Under the pieces are notes generated by a model that saw only the letters and a program-made list of their open reading frames with translations, did no database searches and was not told where the DNA came from. A stretch of 64,000 nucleotides of DNA, from positions 17,906-81,905 of IMG/VR virus record IMGVR_UViG_3300032088_002153; one strand, given 5' to 3'. Below, one piece after another: positions 48,338-56,904 of the stretch (its first letter is position 1; each line of letters starts with the position of its first letter). The position numbers and the translations under genes are program-made. This stretch comes from a virus.

Positions 48338-48516
48338 TGAGTTTTATTTGGGCACTTACGGTTATCACTACGGTTTCTGCTGAAGTAAATAACTATTCTT
48401 ATATCAAAGAATATGACGATCGTACTAAATGCGAAATAAATAAAGCTGTGTTTATTGTTAATTATAGACCATTTAATAATAACGAACAAGTAAAGTGTGT
48501 AATTGTTTATGAGTAA
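48337..48516 (+). CDS. Small secreted or membrane protein (59 aa)
   Basis: The GTG shares a base with the preceding TAG. A short hydrophobic start (SFIWALTVITTVSAEV) looks like a signal peptide; two Cys follow, possibly one disulfide. It overlaps the carbamoyltransferase start by 8 nt. The function is unknown. Confidence 0.5.
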   Translation: MSFIWALTVITTVSAEVNNYSYIKEYDDRTKCEINKAVFIVNYRPFNNNEQVKCVIVYE

Positions 48517-49870
48517 AATATTGGGTTTAAGCGAAGGATTTCACGACGCTGGCGCAACATTGATACAAGATGGAAATATACTATCAGCCACCCATGCTGA
48601 AAGAATAAGTCGTGTTAAAAACGATAGATGGTTACACTACACTCAAATAGATGATGCCGATACCACTGCCTTTTATGAAAAGGATTGGTTGAAAAGAACA
48701 CGACAAATATATGCTGGTCAACCTTATGCAAAGCCACGTATTAAAACTGATGTTTCTTTTTACCATCATCAATCGCATGCCGCTGCAGGTTTCTATACTT
48801 CAAAGTTTGACGAATGCAACATATTGGTTGTTGATGCCATTGGCGAATGGGACACTGTTTCTGTTTGGAAAGGTTGGACTAAAAACGATAAACCTCAAAT
48901 GAAAAAGATTAAATCATTTAAATATCCGTACTCAATTGGATTGTTTTATTCAGCAATTACAAAGTACTTAGGTTTAAGACCGATGGAAGATGAATATATA
49001 ACAATGGGTATGGCAGCCTTTGGTTTTCCAACTGAAACGTTATTAATGGAAAATATATTAGAAAATGTTAATTGTCATAAAGGTTTGCCTGATATTCCAG
49101 AGTTACGTTATATAAGTAAAGAGAATTTGGCGTCCTCTGCTCAGAGTGTGGTCGAAGCCAAACTTACTAATTTAGTATTAAAACACTGCCCTTCTCGTAA
49201 TCTCGTTATGATGGGTGGCGTGGCTCTTAATTGTGTTGCTAATAGTAAAATAGCAGGACTAGGTAAAAATATTTGGATTATGCCAAACCCAGGTGATTGT
49301 GGATCGTCTCTTGGTGCTGCAGCGTTAGCATATGGTAAAAAGTTAAATTGGGTTGATCCATACCTTGGAACGGATATAAAAAATGATATTAAAATTAAAG
49401 AAGTTGTTAGCCATCTTATTGACCATAGTTATTGTGGTATTGCAAATGGTCGTAGTGAGTTTGGCCCTCGTGCCCTTGGCAATCGTAGCCTTATCGCTGA
49501 CCCTAGACGAGATATTAAGGACACTATTAATCAAGTTAAACGGCGCCAACAGTTTCGACCCTTTGGACCTGCGATCTTGGAAGAATACGCTTATGAATAT
49601 TTCAAAGGACCAATGAACGAGTATATGCAATTCGTGGCAAAGGCAAAGCATGATTATAAATCAGTAACACATGTTGATGGCACTGCACGAGTTCAAATAG
49701 TTAAACCAAATTGTAAATCTATAATAAGACCAATCCTTGAAGAATGGTATGAGCAAACTAAATGCCCAATGTTATTAAACACAAGCTTAAATATTAAAGG
49801 TCAGCCAATGGTTGATACGTGGAAAGATGCTCTAAAATTTCAAAAGGAATATAATGTCAAAGTCTTCTAA
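48509..49870 (+). CDS. Carbamoyltransferase (NodU/CmcH/TobZ family)
   Basis: The N-terminal Kae1-like part (ILGLSEGFHDAGATLIQDG, ATHAERISRVKND, FYHHQSHAAAGFYTS) and the C-terminal GRSEFGPRALGNRSLIADPR are the signatures of O-carbamoyltransferases acting on sugars or antibiotics. At 453 residues it is shorter than NodU (about 560). It probably carbamoylates the sugar made by neighbouring genes. Confidence 0.85.
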   Translation: MSKILGLSEGFHDAGATLIQDGNILSATHAERISRVKNDRWLHYTQIDDADTTAFYEKDWLKRTRQIYAGQPYAKPRIKTDVSFYHHQSHAAAGFYTSKFDECNILVVDAIGEWDTVSVWKGWTKNDKPQMKKIKSFKYPYSIGLFYSAITKYLGLRPMEDEYITMGMAAFGFPTETLLMENILENVNCHKGLPDIPELRYISKENLASSAQSVVEAKLTNLVLKHCPSRNLVMMGGVALNCVANSKIAGLGKNIWIMPNPGDCGSSLGAAALAYGKKLNWVDPYLGTDIKNDIKIKEVVSHLIDHSYCGIANGRSEFGPRALGNRSLIADPRRDIKDTINQVKRRQQFRPFGPAILEEYAYEYFKGPMNEYMQFVAKAKHDYKSVTHVDGTARVQIVKPNCKSIIRPILEEWYEQTKCPMLLNTSLNIKGQPMVDTWKDALKFQKEYNVKVF

Positions 49871-50666
49871 GTACATTTTAGCTGCTGGGTGTAGTTTTAC
49901 CGATAAAGACTTTAAGTCTACAATACACAAAGACTATGACACATCGTATCCAAAATGGCCTGAGATATTTGGCGAATACCAAGGCATGGATGTAGTTAAT
50001 CTTGGTAAATCTGGTGTTGGTAATGATTACATTTGTAACGTATTAACTAAGCGTATTCTTGAAGATCAAAAAAATATAGACACTGTTGTCGTAGGTTGGT
50101 CAGAAGTGTATAGGTATGGAATGTTTGGTGGTAACTACCGATTAAATCCAATAACCGCGTTATACAGACCTGACCGCAAACAAGATCCATGGCAAGAAGC
50201 ATCACGCCCTATGTTTGAGCTTATGTTTGATGGAGATTTGCTAAAGAAATCACATAATGTTAATGATATGAATAATCTAGCAGTATGGATGTTAAGTAGT
50301 TGGTTGGAATCCATGTGGCAAATCCAAGAACTTTGTAAGGTGTTAAATATAAAATATATTCAAACTAAGCTTTGTGGCAGTATTACGCTTGCTAAATTCA
50401 GACAAATAGAAAATTCTTTTTCTGAACCGCTTGGGTTTACAGAAAAGGAATGGCACGTTCAATTTGGTAGGATTAAAACTCTTTTTGAACTTGACAGAAG
50501 CCACTACATAGGGTATCCATTTCTAAACACATTTAATGGTTTTTGTCTTCAAGATAAACTTATTAGTGAGTTAACTATAAGTAATGGAGACGCGCATCCA
50601 AACGCTGAAGGTCATGAATTTATAGGAAGGAAGTTCTATGAACACTATACAAAAATTTATCCTTAA
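49854..50666 (+). CDS. SGNH/GDSL-hydrolase-like protein, paralogue B
   Basis: Block I is AAGCSFTD, a Gly/Asn block GKSGVGNDYI is present, and the end block NGDAHPNAEGHEFIG carries the Asp-x-x-His-type dyad. It shares YDTSYPKW and the end block with the gene at 3243-3962. This copy keeps more SGNH features. It overlaps the carbamoyltransferase by 17 nt, so it may esterify or de-esterify the same glycan. Confidence 0.65.
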   Translation: MSKSSKYILAAGCSFTDKDFKSTIHKDYDTSYPKWPEIFGEYQGMDVVNLGKSGVGNDYICNVLTKRILEDQKNIDTVVVGWSEVYRYGMFGGNYRLNPITALYRPDRKQDPWQEASRPMFELMFDGDLLKKSHNVNDMNNLAVWMLSSWLESMWQIQELCKVLNIKYIQTKLCGSITLAKFRQIENSFSEPLGFTEKEWHVQFGRIKTLFELDRSHYIGYPFLNTFNGFCLQDKLISELTISNGDAHPNAEGHEFIGRKFYEHYTKIYP

Positions 50667-50766
50667 GTTAAAGTTTAAATTTATTATTTTTAAAATGAGA
50701 TTTACAAAGCACGAAACAGAGGCTGATAAGAGTGAGGGGTTTATATATGAAAGAGACGAAGATTAG
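50638..50766 (+). CDS. Possible small basic protein (42 aa)
   Basis: The ATG lies inside the end of the SGNH gene after AGGAAGGAAG; the product starts MNTIQKFILKLKFKFIIFK and is amphipathic-basic. Its end overlaps the phosphomannomutase start by 20 nt. It could be a gene or a coupling leader. Confidence 0.4.
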   Translation: MNTIQKFILKLKFKFIIFKMRFTKHETEADKSEGFIYERDED

Positions 50767-51463
50767 ATATATTTTTGATGTTGATGGTACACTTACGCCA
50801 AGCCGACAAAAGATGGATCCTAAATTTAAACATTTCTTTTTAAAGTTTATAGAAACGAATAAGGTATGGTTGGTAACAGGATCTGACTATGCCAAAACAA
50901 AAGAGCAGCTTGGCGCAGACATTACTGAAAACGTAGTTACTTGCTACAATTGCAGTGGATCCGAAACAAGGCATCGTGGTAAAATTGTCAATGCTTCAAG
51001 TTGGACATTACCTGACGGAGCGAGATCTTGGCTTGATACACAGCTTTTATTATCAGATTTTAAATTACGTACAGGCAATCATATTGAAGAACGTCGTGGT
51101 TGTGTTAATTACAGTATCGTTGGTAGAAACGCTACGTTTAAGGAACGCAATGAATATATTGAATATGATAAGAAATACAAAGAAAGAAGTAATATCGCCA
51201 ATACATTTAATTATATTTTTGGTAAAGAATCACTAGGTTTGCATGCAGCGATTGGCGGCGAGACTGGTTTGGATATATATCCTATAGGTAAAGATAAATC
51301 GCAAATACTTGACGACTTCGACGAAGATGATAACATTCATTTCTTTGGAGACAAAATGGATATGAGCGGTAACGATTATCCACTAGCACGAGCAAATAAA
51401 GCAGGAACCAATCACCACGTAAAAGATTGGCAACACACATTTAAAATATTGAGGAGTTTATAA
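50747..51463 (+). CDS. Phosphomannomutase, eukaryotic PMM/HAD type
   Basis: HAD-fold motifs are present: FDVDGTLTPSRQ (catalytic Asp pair), GGETGLDIYPIGKDKSQ and HFFGDKMDMSGNDYPLA. These match the PMM2-type phosphomannomutase rather than bacterial ManB. The 238-residue product converts mannose-6-phosphate to mannose-1-phosphate for GDP-mannose. The ATG at 50747 follows GAGGGG. Confidence 0.82.
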   Translation: MKETKIRYIFDVDGTLTPSRQKMDPKFKHFFLKFIETNKVWLVTGSDYAKTKEQLGADITENVVTCYNCSGSETRHRGKIVNASSWTLPDGARSWLDTQLLLSDFKLRTGNHIEERRGCVNYSIVGRNATFKERNEYIEYDKKYKERSNIANTFNYIFGKESLGLHAAIGGETGLDIYPIGKDKSQILDDFDEDDNIHFFGDKMDMSGNDYPLARANKAGTNHHVKDWQHTFKILRSL

Positions 51464-51694
51464 ATGTTTACAATAGAAATGGATTGGGATGAAACAGCAA
51501 TCACCGTATTAGACCAAACAGGCGAAAATGAAGATGTACAATTTTTGATATATGATGACATAGCATATATACGTCAATTTGATAACGACACAAATAGGTT
51601 TAGTATAATCACAATGTCACCAGACCAAATTGGAGAAATCATAGCTTCAATGAACTTGCCAGAAGGCGCATATTTAATGGGAGAAACGCGATGA
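51464..51694 (+). CDS. Conserved small acidic protein (76 aa)
   Basis: The product (VQFLIYDDIAYIRQFDND, MSPDQIGEIIASMNLPEGA) resembles a recurrent small protein of T4-like marine phages. It immediately follows phosphomannomutase and overlaps glutaredoxin by 4 nt. The function is unknown. Confidence 0.65.
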   Translation: MFTIEMDWDETAITVLDQTGENEDVQFLIYDDIAYIRQFDNDTNRFSIITMSPDQIGEIIASMNLPEGAYLMGETR

Positions 51695-51945
51695 TTTTGA
51701 TATATGGGACACCAACCTGTGGATATTGTTTAAGGGCTAAAAAGTTAGCAGCGCGGTACGACTTACTACATGAATATAAAGATATTACATACTCTGCTAA
51801 TAGAGATGAAATGATTAACCGCCTTGGTAAAAATGCTAAAACAGTTCCTCAAATTTTTTGGTATGGAAAACATATTGGTGGTTATAATGAGTTTGCTAGT
51901 GAAGTAGAAAATACACGCAATTATGGTGATGGTGATTTAAGCTAA
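51691..51945 (+). CDS. grx: Glutaredoxin
   Basis: The 84-residue thioredoxin-fold protein has active site CGYC (residues 10-13) and the cis-Pro segment TVPQIFW followed by GGYNEF. It can supply electrons to the phage NrdA through its C-terminal CxxC. Confidence 0.9.
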   Translation: MILIYGTPTCGYCLRAKKLAARYDLLHEYKDITYSANRDEMINRLGKNAKTVPQIFWYGKHIGGYNEFASEVENTRNYGDGDLS

Positions 51946-51959
51946 ATTAATTTCGTATG

Positions 51960-51983
51960 AAATGAAATTAACTATTGACATTC
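51960..51983 (+). repeat. 24-bp promoter-module repeat, copy 1
   Basis: This 24-base sequence, ending in TTGACATTC, occurs identically at 52591-52614 and 59206-59229. Each copy places the -35 box of an early promoter. Confidence 0.8.
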
Positions 51984-52003
51984 CTACATTTAGTTGGTAT
52001 ATT
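51975..52003 (+). promoter_or_regulatory. Sigma70-type promoter, repeated module
   Basis: TTGACA (51975-51980), a 17-nt spacer and TATATT (51998-52003), followed by AGAATCAACAAATAAAGGA. An AT-rich 8-bp inverted repeat (51947-51954/51964-51971) lies just upstream. Confidence 0.8.
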
Positions 52004-52030
52004 AGAATCAACAAATAAAGGAATACTAAA

Positions 52031-52219
52031 ATGCATAAAACGTTATCAAATAAAATCGAATTAATTGCTGAAATTTTACTTTTCAACTGTGAGTCAACAT
52101 GGAATGAAGTAAAACCATCGCTTGAAAAAATGTCAATCGTAGCTTTACAAGATCACTTGTTTTATGACCTTACTGAAGGTACTATGTACACTTATACATA
52201 CACAGGAGAATTAGCATAA
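52031..52219 (+). CDS. Small early protein (62 aa)
   Basis: The first gene after a repeated early promoter, with AAAGGA as ribosome site. The product (NKIELIAEILLFNCESTWN, LTEGTMYTYTYTGEL) has no known motif. Its last base is shared with the next start. Confidence 0.65.
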   Translation: MHKTLSNKIELIAEILLFNCESTWNEVKPSLEKMSIVALQDHLFYDLTEGTMYTYTYTGELA

Positions 52220-52596
52220 TGTCTTATACATTTTCTACTGAAATCTTTTCAGACCTTCATAAAGATGCTTTTGGTTACCGTCCAAGTAGTGTCCACCCTT
52301 TTTACTCTTCAGATGATGCCAGCAAACAAGAATGCTGGGATTACACTATCGAGCGATTAGAAGCTCGTGAGCTTGAAGAAAAAGAAGCTGAAGCTGAAGC
52401 CGTTAAACAATTTAAGATAGATATGTTTAGTATCAACTCAATGGATACAAATGAGCAAGCCTTAGCTCGAATGGTAAATGTTGATACTTTAGAGCATGAC
52501 CAAGCTATTGAGCATTGGGTATGGTCTTTTGGAATTCTATTCACACCATTCGGTAAAGAAATTGTTGAAACTTTAAAAAATATGAAATTAAAATGA
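52219..52596 (+). CDS. Early hypothetical protein (125 aa)
   Basis: The protein has a Glu/Ala-rich helix in the centre (RLEARELEEKEAEAEAVKQ) and a C-terminal IEHWVWSFGILFTPFGKEI. No function is recognised. The following repeated promoter begins at its stop. Confidence 0.6.
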   Translation: MSYTFSTEIFSDLHKDAFGYRPSSVHPFYSSDDASKQECWDYTIERLEARELEEKEAEAEAVKQFKIDMFSINSMDTNEQALARMVNVDTLEHDQAIEHWVWSFGILFTPFGKEIVETLKNMKLK

Positions 52597-52614
52597 AATT
52601 AACTATTGACATTC
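52591..52614 (+). repeat. 24-bp promoter-module repeat, copy 2
   Basis: Identical to copies at 51960 and 59206; it overlaps the stop codon of the preceding gene. Confidence 0.8.
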
Positions 52615-52634
52615 CTGTTTATATTTGGTATATT
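52606..52634 (+). promoter_or_regulatory. Sigma70-type promoter, repeated module
   Basis: TTGACA (52606-52611), a 17-nt spacer and TATATT (52629-52634), followed by the same AGAATCAACAAATAAAGGA tail as at 51975. Confidence 0.8.
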
Positions 52635-52662
52635 AGAATCAACAAATAAAGGAATATATAAT

Positions 52663-52875
52663 ATGTCAAATTTTAACGTATATCAAGTAGATGGTTCTCA
52701 CGATGGTCCATTAGGAATTTATTCATCTAAGAAAAAAGCATTAGCAGCGGCTATTGCATATGTTCAGTCAAATGGTGATGATAACTACGATATTGATGAT
52801 GTTAGTTGGAATACTATAACAACAATTTCAAATGATGATAACTCAGCTGACGTAATTCAGTGGGGAGTAAAATAA
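52663..52875 (+). CDS. Small early protein (70 aa)
   Basis: The ATG at 52663 is used; an upstream TTG at 52606 falls in the -35 box. The product (FNVYQVDGSHDGPLGIYSS, KKKALAAAIAYVQSN) is a small alpha/beta protein of unknown role. Confidence 0.6.
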   Translation: MSNFNVYQVDGSHDGPLGIYSSKKKALAAAIAYVQSNGDDNYDIDDVSWNTITTISNDDNSADVIQWGVK

Positions 52876-53126
52876 TGTCTTATCAAATGACTAATTTAAA
52901 TACGATGCAATTTATTACTGAGGACGTTGTGTTCTCTTTCCAAAAAGCAATCGCAAATAAAAATAACTTAGAACAAAAATTTGGTTCAACAAACTTTTGG
53001 AACTTTGTTTCAGCTGATATGCATATGGATCTAAAAAAGAGATATGATACAAAGTACATTGATGAGTCTTTTGACTTTTTGACTGAGTGTGAAATAGAAG
53101 ACCGTAGGGTTGAAGCCTACTGGTAG
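52875..53126 (+). CDS. Small early protein (83 aa)
   Basis: The ATG overlaps the preceding TAA (TAATG). The product (FSFQKAIANKNNLEQKFGS, then FWNFVSADMHMDLKK) is helical; no family is recognised. Confidence 0.6.
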   Translation: MSYQMTNLNTMQFITEDVVFSFQKAIANKNNLEQKFGSTNFWNFVSADMHMDLKKRYDTKYIDESFDFLTECEIEDRRVEAYW

Positions 53127-53137
53127 TAGGATATAAA

Positions 53138-53347
53138 ATGGTTAGAGTTGTACACTACGTTGGTATGACTGAAGAAAAGTATCAACGCGCACGTAGGGTC
53201 TTTGGAGGTCCTGCGTATTTCCACCGTAGAATGGACGACAGAGTATTTTCTGAAGTTGGTCCAGAAGACATGGTGGTTTTTGATGATGAGAGACGTTGTC
53301 CTTATGTGTGGGATGCGTCTGCAGTTCCGAGGAGATATACAGAATGA
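53138..53347 (+). CDS. Small basic protein (69 aa)
   Basis: The product (VRVVHYVGMTEEKYQRARR, VFGGPAYFHRRMDDRVF) has many Arg and His and lies in an ATGA-coupled chain with the next gene. The function is unknown. Confidence 0.6.
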   Translation: MVRVVHYVGMTEEKYQRARRVFGGPAYFHRRMDDRVFSEVGPEDMVVFDDERRCPYVWDASAVPRRYTE

Positions 53348-53676
53348 GTATGCATATGATACGTGGAGTTCAAGTCCACGGCAAGATGAAAAAGAAACTA
53401 ACACCAAAGGATCGTTTGGCTGCAATCGAGCACGAGAAGTTCCTTAAGAAAATGGGTGTTGGTAAAACTAAAGCTCGGAATACAAATACAATTCCAGACT
53501 ATTCATCTAATAATAAAGTCGAGCTCAGCAATAAAATTGCTGGGAACGGCACTGCTAAAGAAAGCACTCAATATACTGGTGATTATATCATTGGTATTGG
53601 TCAGATGCATAAAAGTAATGGTGTTCCTATTACACGTAAAGAAGATGCCGTTGCCATCGCAAACATGAGGAGATGA
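53344..53676 (+). CDS. Conserved early protein (110 aa)
   Basis: The ATG at 53344 forms an ATGA overlap. The motif LTPKDRLAAIEHEKFLKKMGV is recurrent in T4-like marine phages, and YIIGIGQMHKSNGVPITRKEDA closes the protein. The role is unknown. Confidence 0.7.
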   Translation: MSMHMIRGVQVHGKMKKKLTPKDRLAAIEHEKFLKKMGVGKTKARNTNTIPDYSSNNKVELSNKIAGNGTAKESTQYTGDYIIGIGQMHKSNGVPITRKEDAVAIANMRR

Positions 53677-53677
53677 T

Positions 53678-53875
53678 ATGAAAACAACATGGGTAGATCC
53701 ACCTAAAGGATGGAAATATGGTTTTCCAAAATCATTACCAAATCCGTTACCAGAACCTTGGAGTTTAAATCTATGGCTAATGTCAGAGGGTTATCCAATG
53801 GCAGAGTTTGCTAACTTTGGTGATAACTTCAATGATTACGTGAGAGTGTGGTATACATATGACTGGCAAGATTGA
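53678..53875 (+). CDS. Small Trp/Pro-rich protein (65 aa)
   Basis: The product is rich in Trp and Pro (WVDPPKGWKYGFPKSLPNP). It is coupled to neighbours by short spacing. The function is not recognised. Confidence 0.55.
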   Translation: MKTTWVDPPKGWKYGFPKSLPNPLPEPWSLNLWLMSEGYPMAEFANFGDNFNDYVRVWYTYDWQD

Positions 53876-54032
53876 TTTAGACAAAGTTACTCGAGTTGAA
53901 GTAATTGATAATAAAGGAAGGTCATATGCCAAACATAATGTTGAACGCGTATGGCTTTCCTTGCAAGATGATAACCAAACCTTAAAGGTAATGGTCACAT
54001 ATGAAGACGAAGAGGAAATCTGTATAGATTGA
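53859..54032 (+). CDS. Conserved small protein (57 aa)
   Basis: The ATG lies 17 nt before the end of the previous gene. VTRVEVIDNKGRSYAKHNVE and VWLSLQDDNQTLKVMVTYED match a small beta-rich protein family seen in T4-like marine phages. The acidic end precedes a GATAAATAG sequence. Confidence 0.65.
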   Translation: MTGKIDLDKVTRVEVIDNKGRSYAKHNVERVWLSLQDDNQTLKVMVTYEDEEEICID

Positions 54033-54062
54033 TAAATAGCTCTATTACTATGGAGTTATTAC

Positions 54063-54497
54063 ATGTGGCACTACAAGGGTGAGGAATTCACCTCTGAAAT
54101 GATTGGTGATTATATTGGATTTGTTTATATAATCACTGATGGTTCAAACGATAAAAAATATATCGGTAAAAAGATTTTCAAATCAAAAAGAAAACTTAAA
54201 CCTTTGAAGGGTAAGACTCGACGAAGGACCAAGATAGTTGAGTCAGATTGGCAAAAGTACTATGGTTCATCAGAAGAAGTCAAACTTATGGTTGAAGAAA
54301 AAGGTACAGACAACTTTTACCGAGAGATAATCCACCTTTGTGATAAAAAAGGCGAAATGGGTTACCTTGAACTTTATGAGCAAATTACACGACATGCTTT
54401 ACTTGACGATTCATTTTATAATGGTATATGTCAAGCCAAAATCCACAGAAGCCACGTTAAAGGATTAAAATGGCTTATGGACAAAAATAATAGTTGA
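54063..54497 (+). CDS. GIY-YIG-like endonuclease
   Basis: GFVYIITDGSNDKKYIGKK (18-36) matches the G-x-VY...YIG core of GIY-YIG nucleases, followed by DWQKYYGSS and a Glu-containing helix. It may be a free-standing homing-type (Seg-like) or repair nuclease; no nearby intron is seen. Its UGA lies inside the next -35 box. Confidence 0.65.
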   Translation: MWHYKGEEFTSEMIGDYIGFVYIITDGSNDKKYIGKKIFKSKRKLKPLKGKTRRRTKIVESDWQKYYGSSEEVKLMVEEKGTDNFYREIIHLCDKKGEMGYLELYEQITRHALLDDSFYNGICQAKIHRSHVKGLKWLMDKNNS

Positions 54498-54522
54498 CAT
54501 TTCATAATACTTGGTTTATATT
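54494..54522 (+). promoter_or_regulatory. Sigma70-type promoter overlapping a stop codon
   Basis: TTGACA (54494-54499), a 17-nt spacer and TATATT (54517-54522); the preceding gene's UGA is within the -35 box. Confidence 0.75.
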
Positions 54523-54557
54523 GGTAGTATACTAAGAATCATTCCATGGAGCATATT

Positions 54558-54785
54558 ATGATCATCAAACGTTCATCAGCATATAGCGGCAAAGTTCGCC
54601 AAAAGAATATACCTGTAGATCCTCAAGACTGGGCAATGTACCAAGGCGGTTACGCATCTATCCACGAGGTTATGCCTTATCTTACAAATGAAGACCGCGA
54701 GTTTATTTTGTCAGGTATGGTACCTTCTGAATGGAAAGAAGCATGTGCTGAAATTAACGCAATCGTGGAAGACACATTCGCATGA
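54558..54785 (+). CDS. Small early protein (75 aa)
   Basis: The ATG at 54558 with GGAG upstream. The product (IIKRSSAYSGKVRQKNIPVD, YLTNEDREFILSGMVPSEW) has features of small phage regulatory proteins but no assignable family. It overlaps the kinase by 4 nt. Confidence 0.6.
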   Translation: MIIKRSSAYSGKVRQKNIPVDPQDWAMYQGGYASIHEVMPYLTNEDREFILSGMVPSEWKEACAEINAIVEDTFA

Positions 54786-55423
54786 TAGTTTTATTTAATG
54801 GTCCTCCTCAGTCAGGTAAAGATGCTGCAGCCGACTACTTTAAAGCAAAAGGTTGGAAACATCTTTCGTTTAAATACCAATTATATAAAGAAACATGCAA
54901 ATACTTTGGATGTGATTACGAATGGTTTATGGAAAGATATGATGATCGTTCCGTTAAAGAAGTTCCTCATATGGATCTTGGTCATATGTCTTGCCGTGAA
55001 GCAATGATATACGTATCGGAAAAAATTGTAAAGCCTAAACGTGGTTTAGATTACTTTGGAAAACAAGTTGCTAATGAAATTGATTTGAATAAAAATTACG
55101 CAATTTCTGATGGTGGTTTTGTTGATGAACTTATACCTATTATAAATAAAATTGGAGATAACAATTTCGTACTTGTTCAACTTACACGAGATGGCTGTGA
55201 TTATTCTACTGACTCTCGAAGATATTTTGATGGCGATGTCCAACAGGAATACATAAATTCCCATCGTACAGAAATAAACAAAAAGTATGTGTTACCTCAT
55301 AAGTTTAATGTAAAGACTTACAGGATTCACAACAACTCTACTATTGAATCATTTCATTCAGTGTTAGAACAGATACATAAGAAGGAATTTTATGGAAGAG
55401 GAGCGAAATGCGAAGCAGCCTAA
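54782..55423 (+). CDS. 1: Deoxynucleoside monophosphate kinase gp1-like
   Basis: The P-loop FNGPPQSGKDAAADYF is near the N terminus, and the 213-residue length and HLSFKYQLYKETCKYFG pattern fit T4 gp1, which phosphorylates dNMPs including modified ones. It complements the phage RNR and ThyX in dNTP supply. Confidence 0.8.
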   Translation: MIVLFNGPPQSGKDAAADYFKAKGWKHLSFKYQLYKETCKYFGCDYEWFMERYDDRSVKEVPHMDLGHMSCREAMIYVSEKIVKPKRGLDYFGKQVANEIDLNKNYAISDGGFVDELIPIINKIGDNNFVLVQLTRDGCDYSTDSRRYFDGDVQQEYINSHRTEINKKYVLPHKFNVKTYRIHNNSTIESFHSVLEQIHKKEFYGRGAKCEAA

Positions 55424-55637
55424 ACCAAAGCCAACTCTTAAGCCGATATTTTACGAAAACCCTTACGACATAGAAACGTTTTTTGAAGGTATGAATATCG
55501 CAATAGAGCATGGAAAAGAGTTTCAATATGTTGATAGATTTATTACTCATATGAGAATAGATCCGATGCAAGACACTGCAGATATATCTTTTAAGGTTTT
55601 AAACCACGATTTAAAATTATTAGATTTCTCTGACTAA
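55392..55637 (+). CDS. Small protein (81 aa)
   Basis: It starts inside the end of the dNMP kinase gene. The product has a Lys/Pro-rich start (KQPKPKPTLKPIFY) and FEGMNIAIEHGKEFQYVDR. No family is recognised. Confidence 0.55.
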   Translation: MEEERNAKQPKPKPTLKPIFYENPYDIETFFEGMNIAIEHGKEFQYVDRFITHMRIDPMQDTADISFKVLNHDLKLLDFSD

Positions 55638-55638
55638 G

Positions 55639-55646
55639 TATAAATA
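55639..55646 (+). promoter_or_regulatory. Late promoter TATAAATA before the SH3-like protein gene
   Basis: A perfect box in the 38-nt gap between genes, 30 bases before the ATG at 55676. Confidence 0.6.
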
Positions 55647-55675
55647 AAATAGTTGACAATGAAAAGGAATACATT

Positions 55676-55933
55676 ATGGAAATCAACAAAGAACAAGCAA
55701 TCGCACAATTAGTCGCAGGACCATGTGATATTGTATTTACAAAAAAGAATGGTGACAAGCGCGAAATGCGTTGTACACTCGAAGCTTCAATGCTTCCTCC
55801 TCAGCTTCCACTTGAAGAAGGTCAGGAAAAACAAAAACGTACAGTTAACCCAGATGTCCTAGCAGTGTTTGATCTTGAAGCACAAGGCTGGCGTTCATTC
55901 CGATGGGATAGCCTACAATCAATCAATACATAA
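55676..55933 (+). CDS. Sm/SH3-barrel-like DUF2693 (WYL_2) protein
   Basis: The 85-residue protein has CDIVFTKKNGDKREMRCTL and VFDLEAQGWRSFRWDSLQS, the pattern of the small WYL_2/DUF2693 beta-barrel found in many T4-like phages. Its role is unknown; a nucleic-acid or protein-binding barrel is likely. Confidence 0.75.
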   Translation: MEINKEQAIAQLVAGPCDIVFTKKNGDKREMRCTLEASMLPPQLPLEEGQEKQKRTVNPDVLAVFDLEAQGWRSFRWDSLQSINT

Positions 55934-55947
55934 TTTGGAGCTAACAT

Positions 55948-56904
55948 ATGAGTATGATTCATAAAGGTCATATCGTCGAGTCAGAACTATCTAAAAACTC
56001 AAAAGGCGGTACTGAAATGATGCGCAAACGCGTACTCGATAACGTTAATTCTGAATTGCTATCAAACGTAGCAATTCATTTTTCACGTCCACGGGAAATC
56101 CCTACAGATGTAAAAAACATCATGTATTGCCACGATCTTGCTGAAGATCCAGAAAACAATATTTTAAAAGATGGCGGTTGGAAAACATTCGACCATTTTG
56201 TTTTCGTATCACAATGGCAGCGAGATCAATACATTACATATTATGGATTACCATACTCAAAATGTACAGTAATTCCAAATGCGGTAGAGAAAGAATTTTC
56301 TGCTCCAGAGAATATGAGTCACGAAGGTAAAGTACGATTTATTTACCATACAACACCACATCGTGGATTGGAATTACTATATCCAATCTTTGATGAACTC
56401 AGTAAACACCATAAAAATATCCATCTTGATGTTTATTCATCATTTGCAATTTATGGTTGGGCACAACGTGATGATCCGTATGTTGGATTATTTACAGAAA
56501 TTCATAACCACCCAAATATGACATACCATGGATCAGTTCCAAACTCGGATATCATATCAGCATTAGAACAAGCTGATGTATTCTTATATCCAAACATTTG
56601 GAAAGAAACATCGTGTATTGCTCTTATTGAAGCAATTAAATGTGGTGTGTTATGTATCCATCCAAACTATGGTGCTTTAACAGAAGTATCAGGCGGTCAG
56701 ACATTAATGTATGATTATAGTGAGGATAACAATGCGAATGCAAACGCTGCTTATAGTATTGCTGACCAAGTGTTAAACACACAAAAGGAAGATAACGAAT
56801 TCCTTAAACGGTTTACTACAACAGATAGAGCATTCTTATCTAAGAATAGTATTCCTATTTTCGCGAATAACTGGAATAAACTATTGAAAGAACTAAATGG
56901 CTGA
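55948..56904 (+). CDS. GT4-family glycosyltransferase
   Basis: The 318-residue protein carries the GT-B C-terminal pattern: TVIPNAVEKEF, RFIYHTTPHRGLELL, YHGSVPNSDIISALEQADVF and KETSCIALIEAIKCGVL with the donor-binding Glu. The N-terminal domain is short. It follows a late promoter unit and overlaps the next gene by 8 nt. Confidence 0.82.
   Translation: MSMIHKGHIVESELSKNSKGGTEMMRKRVLDNVNSELLSNVAIHFSRPREIPTDVKNIMYCHDLAEDPENNILKDGGWKTFDHFVFVSQWQRDQYITYYGLPYSKCTVIPNAVEKEFSAPENMSHEGKVRFIYHTTPHRGLELLYPIFDELSKHHKNIHLDVYSSFAIYGWAQRDDPYVGLFTEIHNHPNMTYHGSVPNSDIISALEQADVFLYPNIWKETSCIALIEAIKCGVLCIHPNYGALTEVSGGQTLMYDYSEDNNANANAAYSIADQVLNTQKEDNEFLKRFTTTDRAFLSKNSIPIFANNWNKLLKELNG

Noticed and set aside
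55653-55675. TTGACA at 55653 as a sigma70-type promoter for the 55676 gene
   Set aside because: No -10 box lies at 16-18 nt; that distance is already the start codon. The TATAAATA at 55639 explains expression better.
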